The notes under the pieces are model-generated. The model was not told the origin of the DNA, searched no databases, and saw only the letters and a program-made list of their open reading frames with translations. The position numbers and the translations under genes are program-made. A DNA stretch of 64,000 nucleotides from Hungatella hathewayi WAL-18680 (GTDB taxonomy: Bacteria; Bacillota; Clostridia; Lachnospirales; Lachnospiraceae), in NCBI RefSeq assembly GCF_000235505.1, contig NZ_JH379027.1, positions 248,001-312,000 on the forward strand. Reading direction: 5' to 3'. Every line of letters begins with the position of its first letter. Position 1 is the stretch's first letter. Below, piece after piece: positions 32,922-41,363 of this stretch.

Positions 32922-33665
32922 ATGAAGAAAAAAGCGTATATTTTTTATGGCGGCTGGGAGGGCCACGAGCCGGAATTGGTCAGTGCGAGATTTCAGAAAA
33001 TGCTGGAGAACGAGAATTTTGAGGTTATCCGGGAAGACACTCTGGAGCACCTGGAGGATGAGGAATTCTTAAAAACCATGGATTTGATTGTCCCGTGCTG
33101 GACCCAGGGAGAGCTGGAGGATAGATGCTGCTTTGCAATTACGGAAGCCGTGATGTCAGGTGTTGGTCTGGCCGGCTGCCATGGTGGAATGTGCGATTCT
33201 TTCCGTTGGAGTGTGGAGTGGCAGTTCATGACCGGAAGCCAGTGGGTGTCCCATCCGGGAGACCCGTGGATGCACCATGTATCCAGGCTGACAGATGAGA
33301 ACCTGGCTTATGTACATGAGCATTACCCGGAAAGTGAAGCGCCCGGAGCATTTTGGACCCACTACGATGTAAATTTCAAAAAGCAGTCCTCGTCCCCGCT
33401 GATTCAGGGGCTGGATGATTTCAATGTCTATACGGAGCAGTACTACCTGCATCTGGACCCCTGTGTGGATGTTCTCGCGTCGACGAAGGTTCATACGGAG
33501 GGACCACACAGCGCAAACGGCGTGGTGGATATGCCGATTATTTATACAAAGCTGTGGGGGAAGGGAAGAGTGTTCTACAATGCGCTGGGGCATCACGATG
33601 ACATTTTTGACATTCCCCAGGTAGCGGAGGCGCAGAGAAGAGGATTCCTCTGGGCCGCTAGATAA
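32922..33665 (+). CDS. ThuA domain protein
   Basis: 247-residue cytoplasmic protein of the ThuA (trehalose-utilisation) family, which has a glutamine-amidotransferase-like fold; in other operons it is linked to 3-keto-sugar metabolism. Motifs are YIFYGGWEGHEP at the start, VGLAGCHGGMCDSFRWSVEWQ in the middle and GRVFYNALGHHDD near the end. ATG 32922 has AAAGGAGG 5 bases upstream. Together with the dehydrogenase that follows, it suggests that the operon oxidises or rearranges its sugar rather than only phosphorylating it. Confidence 0.88.
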   Translation: MKKKAYIFYGGWEGHEPELVSARFQKMLENENFEVIREDTLEHLEDEEFLKTMDLIVPCWTQGELEDRCCFAITEAVMSGVGLAGCHGGMCDSFRWSVEWQFMTGSQWVSHPGDPWMHHVSRLTDENLAYVHEHYPESEAPGAFWTHYDVNFKKQSSSPLIQGLDDFNVYTEQYYLHLDPCVDVLASTKVHTEGPHSANGVVDMPIIYTKLWGKGRVFYNALGHHDDIFDIPQVAEAQRRGFLWAAR

Positions 33666-33712
33666 CAGGGAACGTTTACCGGTAATTCTGAATGGGAAAA
33701 GGAGAAGAGACT

Positions 33713-34696
33713 ATGAAAGTGAATGGCGTATTTGTTACGGATTATATGAAACTTGGCGTTATGGAGAATGAGATTCCGGATGAGCCGAAGGCCGATGAAG
33801 TCCTGATTAAAACTATGGCATGCGGAGTCTGCTGCTGGGATTCCTGGTTATACCGCGGCGTGAACGCGCCGGGACCCATGCCTTATGTGATTGGCCATGA
33901 GGGCGTGGGAATTGTTGAGAAAGTGGGTTCCCTGGTGACTAACGTCAAGAAGGGCGATAAAGTGTTTGCGGCCTATGGTGGAAATGATATGATGTGTGAA
34001 TATTTTATCAATCGGGCGGACGGCATTGTGAAGCTGCCGGATGATACCACCGACTGGGCCGGCGTGGTCTATGAGCCAACCTGCTGTGTGGTGAATCTTC
34101 TGAATATCGCCGACATTAAGATGGGTGACCATGTAGTGCTGGTGGGAGCCGGGTACATGGGGATGCTCACCTTGATGGGACTGACCAGAAGCACCCAGGC
34201 AGGAAGAATCACGGTATTTGAGCTTCGGGAGGACAGACGGGAGATGGCCAGAGGGCTGAATCCGACGGAGGTTCTGGACCCTGAGAGCGAGGAAGGAAAA
34301 CGGGTGATCAAAGAGATTCAGGATAAGGGCGGAGCCGACGTGGTGATTGATTTTGGCGCTTCCGATTCCGGCTTCCATCTGGCGGACTCCATGACAAAAA
34401 TGGCCGGAAAGTTTGTCATCGGCAGTTTCCACAGAGGGGACGTGACATTCAACGGAACCAAGTGGCATCTGGGCGGCTTGACCGTATACAATCTCTCCCC
34501 ATTTAGCAATGCACATTACCCGGATATGATTCCGAGGACTTATACCATGATTGAAAAAGGCGTGTTTGAGCCGGCCAAATTCGTCACCCACACCGCTTAT
34601 TTTAAGGATGCACAGGGGATGGAGAACATGTTCCAGAGAGCATGTGACAAGAAGGACGGCTATATTAAAGGGGCAGTCTTATTTTACGAGAACTAA
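33713..34696 (+). CDS. Zinc-dependent medium-chain dehydrogenase
   Basis: 327-residue alcohol/polyol dehydrogenase. Catalytic-zinc ligands appear as CGVCCWDSW (Cys, with Asp three places later) and GHEGVG near residue 60. The nucleotide fold has VVLVGAGYMGMLTLMG near residue 140. The four-cysteine structural zinc loop of classic members is absent, as in several sugar dehydrogenases. ATG 33713 has AAAGGAGAAG upstream; the longer frame from 33692 lacks one. Probable substrate is the sugar or polyol handled by this operon. Confidence 0.87.
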   Translation: MKVNGVFVTDYMKLGVMENEIPDEPKADEVLIKTMACGVCCWDSWLYRGVNAPGPMPYVIGHEGVGIVEKVGSLVTNVKKGDKVFAAYGGNDMMCEYFINRADGIVKLPDDTTDWAGVVYEPTCCVVNLLNIADIKMGDHVVLVGAGYMGMLTLMGLTRSTQAGRITVFELREDRREMARGLNPTEVLDPESEEGKRVIKEIQDKGGADVVIDFGASDSGFHLADSMTKMAGKFVIGSFHRGDVTFNGTKWHLGGLTVYNLSPFSNAHYPDMIPRTYTMIEKGVFEPAKFVTHTAYFKDAQGMENMFQRACDKKDGYIKGAVLFYEN

Positions 34697-34708
34697 GGAG
34701 TGTAGATT

Positions 34709-35563
34709 ATGAGCGCATCATTTCCAAAAACAGAGGTTGCGGGAATCAAACTTCCACGACTGATTATCGGATGCAACTGGATATCAGGATTCAGTCACCA
34801 GACGCCGGCCAGGGATGAACAGATTTTAAAGAGACACAGTTCCCCGGAATCGGTGGCCGATATCTTTGCCACCTTCATGGAGGAGGATGTTAATGCGGTG
34901 TTGGGGCTGTTCGGGGTGGACCATGATTTGATTGATGCGGTAAAGCTGGCCGAGGAGCGGACAGGAAAAAAGATGATTCTGATGGACTCGCCGATATTGA
35001 ACGTGGATGACAACACGTTGGCGAGGCAGGAGGCGGAGAGGACGATTAAGGAGTGCGCAAAAAGGGGGGCAAAATTCTGCCTCCCCCTCCATTCCTGTAT
35101 CGAGCAGCTGGTGAACAAAAACACGGGAACCATCAACCGCCTGCCGGATTACTTAAAGATGATTCGAGACGCGGGGATGATTCCGGGGTTGTCCGCCCAT
35201 ATGCCGGAGCTTATCCAGTACGCCGATGAAAATGAGTACGACGTGGAGACCTACATCCAGATTTTTAACTGTATGGGCTTTTTGATGCAGGTGGAGATTG
35301 AGAGTGTGGCCAAGATTATTCACAACGCGAAGAAGCCTGTGATTACCATCAAGCCCTGCGCCGCCGGGCGGACGACGCCCTATGTGGGACTGAATTTCTC
35401 CTACAATGCCATCCGCTCCCAGGATATGGTGTGCATTGGCTGTTTTAATGGCCAGGAAGCATATGAGGACATTGAGTATGCAAAGGCCGCCATCGAGCGG
35501 AGAATGCCCGACATCCAGTCCCGGAACAGTCCCTTAAAAACCAGCATAATCAATGGGTCATGA
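34709..35563 (+). CDS. Unknown TIM-barrel-like protein of the ribose-like operon
   Basis: 284-residue soluble protein not firmly recognised. The sequence alternates short hydrophobic strands (LIIGCNW, AVLGLFG, KMILMDSP, KFCLPLH, MIPGLSAHMP, VITIKPCAAGR, MVCIGCFN) with helices in the order expected of a TIM barrel. Several strand ends carry Asp, His, Cys or Lys, suggesting an enzyme. KRGAKFCLPLHSCIE and TIKPCAAGRTTP look like conserved sites. It begins 12 bases after the dehydrogenase with AAGGAG before the ATG. It may be an isomerase, epimerase or aldolase acting on the dehydrogenase product; this is inference only. Confidence 0.6.
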   Translation: MSASFPKTEVAGIKLPRLIIGCNWISGFSHQTPARDEQILKRHSSPESVADIFATFMEEDVNAVLGLFGVDHDLIDAVKLAEERTGKKMILMDSPILNVDDNTLARQEAERTIKECAKRGAKFCLPLHSCIEQLVNKNTGTINRLPDYLKMIRDAGMIPGLSAHMPELIQYADENEYDVETYIQIFNCMGFLMQVEIESVAKIIHNAKKPVITIKPCAAGRTTPYVGLNFSYNAIRSQDMVCIGCFNGQEAYEDIEYAKAAIERRMPDIQSRNSPLKTSIINGS

Positions 35564-35598
35564 TTGGATTCAGTATCTCATCCATTTCCTTCCAAATG

Positions 35599-35627
35599 TT
35601 GTAAATTACTTTGTTTTAAAGTATAAT
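35599..35627 (+). promoter_or_regulatory. Promoter of the LacI regulator gene
   Basis: TTGTAA (35599-35604), 17-base spacer, TATAAT (35622-35627). Confidence 0.55.
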
Positions 35628-35656
35628 GGTTACAAAATGAATGGGAGCAGCAATGT

Positions 35657-36673
35657 ATGAGAGTGACAATCAAAGATATTGCGCGTGAGACAGAGCTATC
35701 ACCTACAACCGTGTCTATTGTACTTAATAATAAGCCGCACCGTCTCTCAGCGGAAACGAGAAAAAAAGTTTTAGATGCCGCAAAAAGGATGAATTACAGG
35801 CCCAACAGCCTGGCAGCCAGTCTGAAAACCCATAAAACCAAGACCATCGGCATGGTGATATCCAACTTCACCAACTCCTATTTTGGCGAACTGGCCAGAG
35901 GGGCGGAAGCCAGGTGTGCGCAGGATGGCTATGCGCTCATTCTCTGCAACACCAATGATAAATCAAAGAAGAATTTTGACTACATCAATATCTTGATTGA
36001 CCGGGGTGTGGATGGCATCATCATCTCTTTTGATGGGATTGAGGCGGATGAGACGGACAGGCTGATTGCCCATATGCTGAGCTTTGGCATCAAAATCATC
36101 TCCATCGATTACAGGACCCAGTACAAATCCGTCAGCAATGTCATGCTGGACAACAAAATGGGCGGTTTTTTGGCGACCCGCCATCTGATAGAGCAGGGAC
36201 ACCGCAAAATCGGCTGTATCACCGGCCCGCTCCAGGCGGATTCCAGTACGGCCAACCAGAGGTATCTGGGGTACAAGCAGGCGTTAGAGAAGTACCAGAT
36301 AGAAGTTAATGAGAAGTTCGTGGCTTACGGCGAGTACAATATCGAGTCCGGCATAAAGCATGCCGGTACGCTGCTCTCCGAGGGCGTGACCGGGATTGTG
36401 GCCGCCAACGATTTGTGCGCCTATGGCATTTACAAGTGGGCCAGGGAGCACGGGATCACCATACCGGACGATTTGTCGGTGGTAGGTTATGATGATATTG
36501 TGTACTCCGATTTTTTCAGCCCCCGTCTGACTACCATACGCCAGCCGGCCTATGATATGGGATTTGAGGCGGCGAACAAGATTATTGAGAGCTGTGAGGA
36601 TATTTCTGACGGCGACAAGGATTTGATATTCAAGCCGGAGCTGGTGATTGGTGGAAGTACGAGACATCTGTAA
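35657..36673 (+). CDS. LacI family regulator
   Basis: 338-residue repressor. The N-terminal helix-turn-helix and hinge read TIKDIARETELSPTTVSIVLNN then YRPNSLAASLKT, followed by a sugar-binding core like that of periplasmic binding proteins (TIGMVISNFTNSYFGELARGAE, DGIIISFDGIE, VVGYDDIVYSDFFSPRLTTIRQP). Inducer is probably a product of the operon upstream. It has its own promoter at 35599-35627, so it can be made when the operon is off. The palindrome at 26863-26880 is its likely operator. Confidence 0.92.
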   Translation: MRVTIKDIARETELSPTTVSIVLNNKPHRLSAETRKKVLDAAKRMNYRPNSLAASLKTHKTKTIGMVISNFTNSYFGELARGAEARCAQDGYALILCNTNDKSKKNFDYINILIDRGVDGIIISFDGIEADETDRLIAHMLSFGIKIISIDYRTQYKSVSNVMLDNKMGGFLATRHLIEQGHRKIGCITGPLQADSSTANQRYLGYKQALEKYQIEVNEKFVAYGEYNIESGIKHAGTLLSEGVTGIVAANDLCAYGIYKWAREHGITIPDDLSVVGYDDIVYSDFFSPRLTTIRQPAYDMGFEAANKIIESCEDISDGDKDLIFKPELVIGGSTRHL

Positions 36674-36684
36674 ATCTGTAATAT

Positions 36685-36720
36685 AAAATGCCTTCTGAAA
36701 TGTGATTCAGAAGGCATTTT
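36685..36720. terminator. Bidirectional terminator after the LacI gene
   Basis: AAAATGCCTTCTGAA (36685-36699) pairs perfectly with TTCAGAAGGCATTTT (36706-36720), loop 6 bases, U-tracts on both strands. It lies between convergent genes. Confidence 0.9.
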
Positions 36721-36744
36721 TAGTGTTTGATACTTTTTTTGTTA

Positions 36745-38685
36745 CTATACCATAGTCTCATCCTTCAGCACATCCACCATATTCCCACGGCAGATATATC
36801 TCCCGCCCAGATAGTAGGCCAAGCCGACGGTGAGCAGTACAAACGCCGCAAAGAGAAACGTCGGTATCACCGGGGCATTTGGGAGAAATTCCTTTGCCGG
36901 GAGACAGGCGGAATGGAGGGCAAATGCCGTGATGGGCACATTGATGACCAGGCTGAGGATGAGGGGATTCAGGCTCAGTATCAGGGTCTCCATAAGCAGG
37001 ATTTTTCGCATCCCTTTTGGCGACAGGCCGGCGGAAAGATATCTTGCGAATTCTTTTCTGCGCTGGTGAATCTGTCCCAGAACAGAGGAGAAGATATTGG
37101 TGATTCCGATGCAGGCCAGCAGACCGGCCAGAGCGCCTATGACGATTTTCAGCCCGTTTCGCATGGAAGCCTCGGAGGATTCCTGTTCCGGCCTGCTTTG
37201 AAGCGTATAGAGTTCTTCCTCCGACAACTGCATGGGAAGAGCATTTCGTATGGCGGGGATAGCCTGTCCGGAAGCCGCCTTAATGTTGTAATGCACCTGG
37301 ACATCGGGAAAACTGTCTGCCATGTCCTGATACATTTCCTGTGATATGATTAAGGTCAGGGAATACTGGATGAAATCTTCCCTGATAGCCGGAAACGCAT
37401 CGGAGTAAGCCGATACCGTCACAGGCACGGTCGGCATTCCGGCCAGATCCACATTTACCAGATTCAGAGACAGAGAACCGCTGTCATCCAGCAGTGGAAG
37501 GTAAGTTCGGTGGATGCGGTCGCTGTGAGCGCTGTCCCAGATCTTGTTTACCACCACTGCCTGCTCTTCCCCGGTTATCCCCTGAGCGGTGCAGTATGCC
37601 TGAAAACTGGTGTCATCCAGCACATAGACGGGGGTCCGGAACACATAGTCACCATCTTCATTTCTATCCACATTCTTATCCAGAATCTCCATTCCATTTC
37701 CAAGCAGAACGTCGTTTAGCATTTCCCCGGAAATATCCGCGCTTGCCATAAATCGCTGATAGGCAATGCAGTTTTCGACTCCCTCCATACCACGGATATC
37801 TGCCAACAGTTCCTGATTCCGCTCCGGACCATATTCTGCCGTGAACATGATATCCCAGACGTCCCGAAACCTTTCGTAGTAGGTCTGCTGTGTACTCATC
37901 CCCGATATGGCTTCCAGGTTGAGAAAGCTGATGAAGGCCAGAAAGGAAAACATCAGGGAGACTGTTGAGGTTCTCAGCGATTTCCGGCGGGCATAGAGGG
38001 ACTTTCGCGCCAGCTCCCCGTATATCCCAAATACACGGGAGATGACAGGAAAATGTCTCATACCGCCGGGAACTGTGTCCGCTCCTGAGTGAATGGCTTC
38101 CAGCGATGTCAAACGGCTGATGTGCCTTGCCGGAATCCATGCGGACAGCAGCACGGTTACCATGGAGAGGGCGAACGAGGCTATGCCAATACCCCAGTGA
38201 TACTGAAAGATCACATCATATTTCCGGACGGAGGCGGTTACGGAAATGATGAGCTGCAGAAAACCATAACACAGCCCAAATCCGGTGAGAACGCCGGCTG
38301 CCGCCGGTATCGTACACAGAATCAGCACCTCCTGAAGCAGCATGGAGCGAATCTGTCCCGGCGTGGCGCCCACACTCTTCAATATCCCCAGCTGGTGCAG
38401 TCGGCTGTTCATGGAGACTTCAAACGCATTGTGAATCATGGCAGTCAGAGAGGCGCATACCATCATCAGAATGACGATATAGGCGATAATAATCGGTTCC
38501 GCCACGGAAGGCGCATCTCCGGTTTTCAGGATTTGCCGGTGAATTCTGTCTGTCCACAGGTTATAGAAGACTCCGCTGGTTAGGGCGAGAAGAACCGCGG
38601 AAAGAAAAGAGATTCCGGCCAGGAACACGCTGGTTATGCGGTTGGCCTTGATATATCTGATGGCGTAGCTGCTCCACATAAGCAT
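36745..38685 (-). CDS. FtsX-type ABC transporter permease
   Basis: 646-residue membrane protein with two FtsX modules. A first helix (residues 18-40) is followed by three more helices (about 68-195) with the module's LGILKSVGATPGQIRSMLLQE. A fifth helix lies near 250, then an extracytoplasmic region of about 270 residues, and a C-terminal module near 540-635 (KEFARYLSAGLSPKGMRKI). This layout fits a MacB-like or antimicrobial-peptide-sensing exporter rather than an importer. It starts 1 base after the ATPase stop codon and both follow a histidine kinase and response regulator, so they are probably the output of that system. The substrate (peptide antibiotic or lipid) is not known. Confidence 0.88.
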   Translation of the reverse strand: MLMWSSYAIRYIKANRITSVFLAGISFLSAVLLALTSGVFYNLWTDRIHRQILKTGDAPSVAEPIIIAYIVILMMVCASLTAMIHNAFEVSMNSRLHQLGILKSVGATPGQIRSMLLQEVLILCTIPAAAGVLTGFGLCYGFLQLIISVTASVRKYDVIFQYHWGIGIASFALSMVTVLLSAWIPARHISRLTSLEAIHSGADTVPGGMRHFPVISRVFGIYGELARKSLYARRKSLRTSTVSLMFSFLAFISFLNLEAISGMSTQQTYYERFRDVWDIMFTAEYGPERNQELLADIRGMEGVENCIAYQRFMASADISGEMLNDVLLGNGMEILDKNVDRNEDGDYVFRTPVYVLDDTSFQAYCTAQGITGEEQAVVVNKIWDSAHSDRIHRTYLPLLDDSGSLSLNLVNVDLAGMPTVPVTVSAYSDAFPAIREDFIQYSLTLIISQEMYQDMADSFPDVQVHYNIKAASGQAIPAIRNALPMQLSEEELYTLQSRPEQESSEASMRNGLKIVIGALAGLLACIGITNIFSSVLGQIHQRRKEFARYLSAGLSPKGMRKILLMETLILSLNPLILSLVINVPITAFALHSACLPAKEFLPNAPVIPTFLFAAFVLLTVGLAYYLGGRYICRGNMVDVLKDETMV

Positions 38686-38686
38686 T

Positions 38687-39379
38687 TCACCTCCGTTTAT
38701 CGTTCACATGCTGATCTGACACAATCCTTCCGTCCTGTATCTGGATGATGCGGTCAGCCTGCAAGGCGATTTCTTCATCATGGGTCACAAGGAGAAGCGT
38801 CTGCCTGTATGTCCGGTTGGAGTATTTTAACAGCTCGATGATCTCGTGGCTGTTTTTGTTGTCCAGATTCCCGGTGGGCTCGTCCGCCAGCATTAGGGCC
38901 GGGGCGTTGATAAGAGCGCGGCCAATGGAAACACGCTGCTGCTGTCCGCCGGATAACTGCTTTGGCAAGTGGTTGCGCCGCTGGGAAAGCCCTAAAATCT
39001 CAATCAGTTCATCCAGACGCTGACGGTTTATCTGCTGGCCGTCCAGTTTCAGGGGCAGTGTGATATTTTCCTCCACATTTAATACGGGAATCAGGTTGTA
39101 GAACTGATAAACCAGCCCCACCTGCCTGCGCCGGAAGATTGCCAGCTCCTCCTGGGACTTCCGGTGAATTTCCGTGCCGTCCACCAGAACCCGGCCGGAG
39201 TCTGGTACGTCCACGCCTCCGATTATGTGCAGCAGGGTGGATTTCCCGGAGCCGGACGCGCCGGTGATGGCCACAAATTCTCCCTTTTCCACAGTAAAAG
39301 AAATATCGGACAGGGCATTCACCTGATTTTCTCCATCCCCGTAGGTTTTGCACAGATGTTCCACTTTTAATAGTTCCAT
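38687..39379 (-). CDS. ABC transporter ATP-binding protein (MacB/LolD type)
   Basis: 230-residue ATPase that drives the adjacent FtsX-type permease. Walker A is GASGSGKST near residue 42, the signature LSGGQQQRVSIGRAL near residue 140, and Walker B LMLADEPTGNLD near residue 163, as in peptide and lipoprotein exporters. AGGAGG-like ribosome site (plus strand CCTCCT near 39388) precedes the ATG. Transcribed from its own promoter with response-regulator-type repeats. Confidence 0.93.
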   Translation of the reverse strand: MELLKVEHLCKTYGDGENQVNALSDISFTVEKGEFVAITGASGSGKSTLLHIIGGVDVPDSGRVLVDGTEIHRKSQEELAIFRRRQVGLVYQFYNLIPVLNVEENITLPLKLDGQQINRQRLDELIEILGLSQRRNHLPKQLSGGQQQRVSIGRALINAPALMLADEPTGNLDNKNSHEIIELLKYSNRTYRQTLLLVTHDEEIALQADRIIQIQDGRIVSDQHVNDKRR

Positions 39380-39403
39380 GACGAACCTCCTGTTTTTTGA
39401 GTA

Positions 39404-39459
39404 AGTATACCACGTGCCGTGTGACAGCTTCGTGACAGTTTTATGACAAAATAGTCACA
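39404..39459 (-). promoter_or_regulatory. Putative response-regulator-dependent promoter of the ABC exporter
   Basis: On the minus strand the -10 box TATACT (39409-39404) has no good -35 hexamer at 17 bases. Instead, the plus strand shows TGACA at 39422, 39433 and 39444 and TCACA at 39455, exactly 11 bases apart. Tandem half-sites at one helical turn covering the -35 region are the usual arrangement for OmpR/PhoB-type activators. Confidence 0.65.
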
Positions 39460-39477
39460 AAAAAGGGGCGCACGGAA

Positions 39478-40485
39478 TCAAATGGCCCCTTTATAAAAAC
39501 GGATATGAAATTCAGCACCACGAGGAGTACGGTTCTTTGCCGCCACGGTTCCGTTCTGCTGTTTTATAATCATCTGAGCAAGTGCCAGACCGATGCCCGC
39601 ATGCTCCGGCCCGGAATCCTTACCCCGATAAAATCGCTCAAACAGATGGGGCAAATCTTCCGGGGCGATGCCAGTTCCGTCGTCGGAGATGGTAATGCCG
39701 GTAAAGAGGGGATTGTCACGGGCGGTGACAGTCAGCGTACCGCCAGGGGGCGTGTGCTCCATGCAGTTTTTCAGGATATTCCCGACGGCTTCCACACTCC
39801 AGAGCCGGTCGCCGGAAAATGCGGCATTTTCATCGATGTCAGTTTCTACGGTTATCTCTTTCACATCCAGCATGACAGCCAGCGGAGCGAGCGCTTCCAA
39901 AACCAGCTCCTCCACGTTGACCGGAGTCTGCCCGAAGGCCACCGTGCCGGTTTCCAGCCTGGCGATTTTTAACAGGGAGGATATCAGCCATTCCGTTCGG
40001 GAGAGCAGGGAGCTGATATCACGGATGTACTGCTGTCTCTGCCCGGCATCCGCATCCTCACGCCCAAGCCTTGGCACTATCATCCGGATGGAGGTAAGAG
40101 GTGTCTTTATCTGATGGGAGATATCGGCGATGGAGCTGTTTAAATAATCTTTCTCTTTTTGCAGCAGCTCGGACTGTTCCTGAAGACGGACGGTCATCTT
40201 GTAGATTTCACTGGTCAGAAGAGCCAGTTCCCCCTCTTTGTCCGGCACAAAACAGGTCGACATATCGCCATGCAGAATCTGGTCCAACTGACCGCTTAAA
40301 TGGGAAATGTCTTTGTAGCGCCTTTTCGTATAGTATAAAAACAGCGCAAGGGCCCCGGCACAGATCAGCAGGGTATAGATAGCCGGAGGCATGGCGAGCA
40401 GAGGGGCGGCGGTAACGACGGCCAGTGTGAACAGACCGTAAGAGACAAGCATTTTTTTAATCTCAGGATTTCTCAGAAGCAGCAT
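39478..40485 (-). CDS. Sensor histidine kinase
   Basis: 335-residue membrane kinase. Two closely spaced helices (about residues 14-50) leave almost no outside loop, the pattern of kinases that sense through an ABC permease. A linker with HLSGQLDQILHGD follows, then the dimerisation region with the phosphorylated histidine in ADISHQIKTPLTSIRM near residue 118. The ATPase domain has NILKNCMEHT (N box), DDGTGIAPEDLPHLFERFYRG (G1/F) and GIGLALAQMII (G2). It starts 1 base after the response regulator stop. The neighbouring exporter may be both sensor partner and target. Confidence 0.92.
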   Translation of the reverse strand: MLLLRNPEIKKMLVSYGLFTLAVVTAAPLLAMPPAIYTLLICAGALALFLYYTKRRYKDISHLSGQLDQILHGDMSTCFVPDKEGELALLTSEIYKMTVRLQEQSELLQKEKDYLNSSIADISHQIKTPLTSIRMIVPRLGREDADAGQRQQYIRDISSLLSRTEWLISSLLKIARLETGTVAFGQTPVNVEELVLEALAPLAVMLDVKEITVETDIDENAAFSGDRLWSVEAVGNILKNCMEHTPPGGTLTVTARDNPLFTGITISDDGTGIAPEDLPHLFERFYRGKDSGPEHAGIGLALAQMIIKQQNGTVAAKNRTPRGAEFHIRFYKGAI

Positions 40486-40486
40486 A

Positions 40487-41158
40487 TTATTCTCCTAACA
40501 TGTAACCCAGGCCCCGGACTGTTTTTATGATGGCCGGCTCGGATGGGTTCTCCTCGATTTTATCGCGAAGCCGTTTGATGTACACGGTCAGGGTGTTGTC
40601 ATTTACAAAATCTCCGGCAATATCCCAGATTTCTTCCAGCAGGCGGCTGCGGGAAAGCATTTCTCCCTGGTGATTTAACAGGACCAGCAAAAGACGGTAC
40701 TCCAGGGCGGAGAGGGGAATCTCCTGGCCTTGTCTGGAGACGGCCGCTTTTAAGGTGTCTATCTTCAGCCCGCCAATCTCGAAGACGGATGGACTTTTCC
40801 CACACCGGCGCAGCACATTCTTGACGCGGGATATCAGTTCCAGGGGCTTAAATGGCTTGGTAATATAATCGTCCGCGCCAAGCTGAAAGCCGGTCACAAT
40901 GCTGGCTTCGTCGTTCATGGCGGTCAGGAAGATGACGGGGATATCCTGCTGGCGTCTGATTTCGGTGCACAGGGAATAGCCGTTGCCGTCCGGCAGGGTT
41001 AAGTCCAGCAGAATCAGGTCGAAGGAATGCTGCTCCAGCTGGGCCAGGGCTTCCTTTCGTGACACGGCTGTCCGGACCTTGAAGTTTTCATCCTCCAGCA
41101 GCAGGCGGAGATACTTGAGAATGTCCAAATCATCTTCTATCATTAAAATATTTGCCAT
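40487..41158 (-). CDS. OmpR/PhoB family response regulator
   Basis: 223-residue transcription factor. The receiver domain has the acidic pair IEDD, the phosphorylated aspartate in ILLDLTLPDGNGY near residue 52, and TKPFKPLELISR near 102. The C-terminal winged helix runs from about 125 to 223 (ALEYRLLLVLLNH, DNTLTVYIKRLRDKIEE, VRGLGYML). I chose ATG 41158 with AGGAGGTGAT upstream; a GTG at 41167 overlaps that ribosome site. Likely binds the 11-bp-spaced repeats at 39422-39459. Confidence 0.93.
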   Translation of the reverse strand: MANILMIEDDLDILKYLRLLLEDENFKVRTAVSRKEALAQLEQHSFDLILLDLTLPDGNGYSLCTEIRRQQDIPVIFLTAMNDEASIVTGFQLGADDYITKPFKPLELISRVKNVLRRCGKSPSVFEIGGLKIDTLKAAVSRQGQEIPLSALEYRLLLVLLNHQGEMLSRSRLLEEIWDIAGDFVNDNTLTVYIKRLRDKIEENPSEPAIIKTVRGLGYMLGE

Positions 41159-41363
41159 TTTTATCACCTCCTGGATTTTATTGCGTTTAGTATAGCATAG
41201 ACGGTTTGAAATTCCCAGTAAAAGGCGCCCGTCCGTATAAAAAACGGGGGTCTGACTCTGGAAGCAGTGGATTTTCTGTTGTTTTTCTACTATAATATAA
41301 GAAAACCATTGACTTTCTACTGGAAAAGAAGTAAAAGTAAGGGGACTAAAACCTAAAAAAGGA

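Noticed and set aside
33676-33685. TTACCGGTAA palindrome before the dehydrogenase gene as an operator
   Set aside because: Short, isolated, inside an operon and without a promoter nearby; likely chance.
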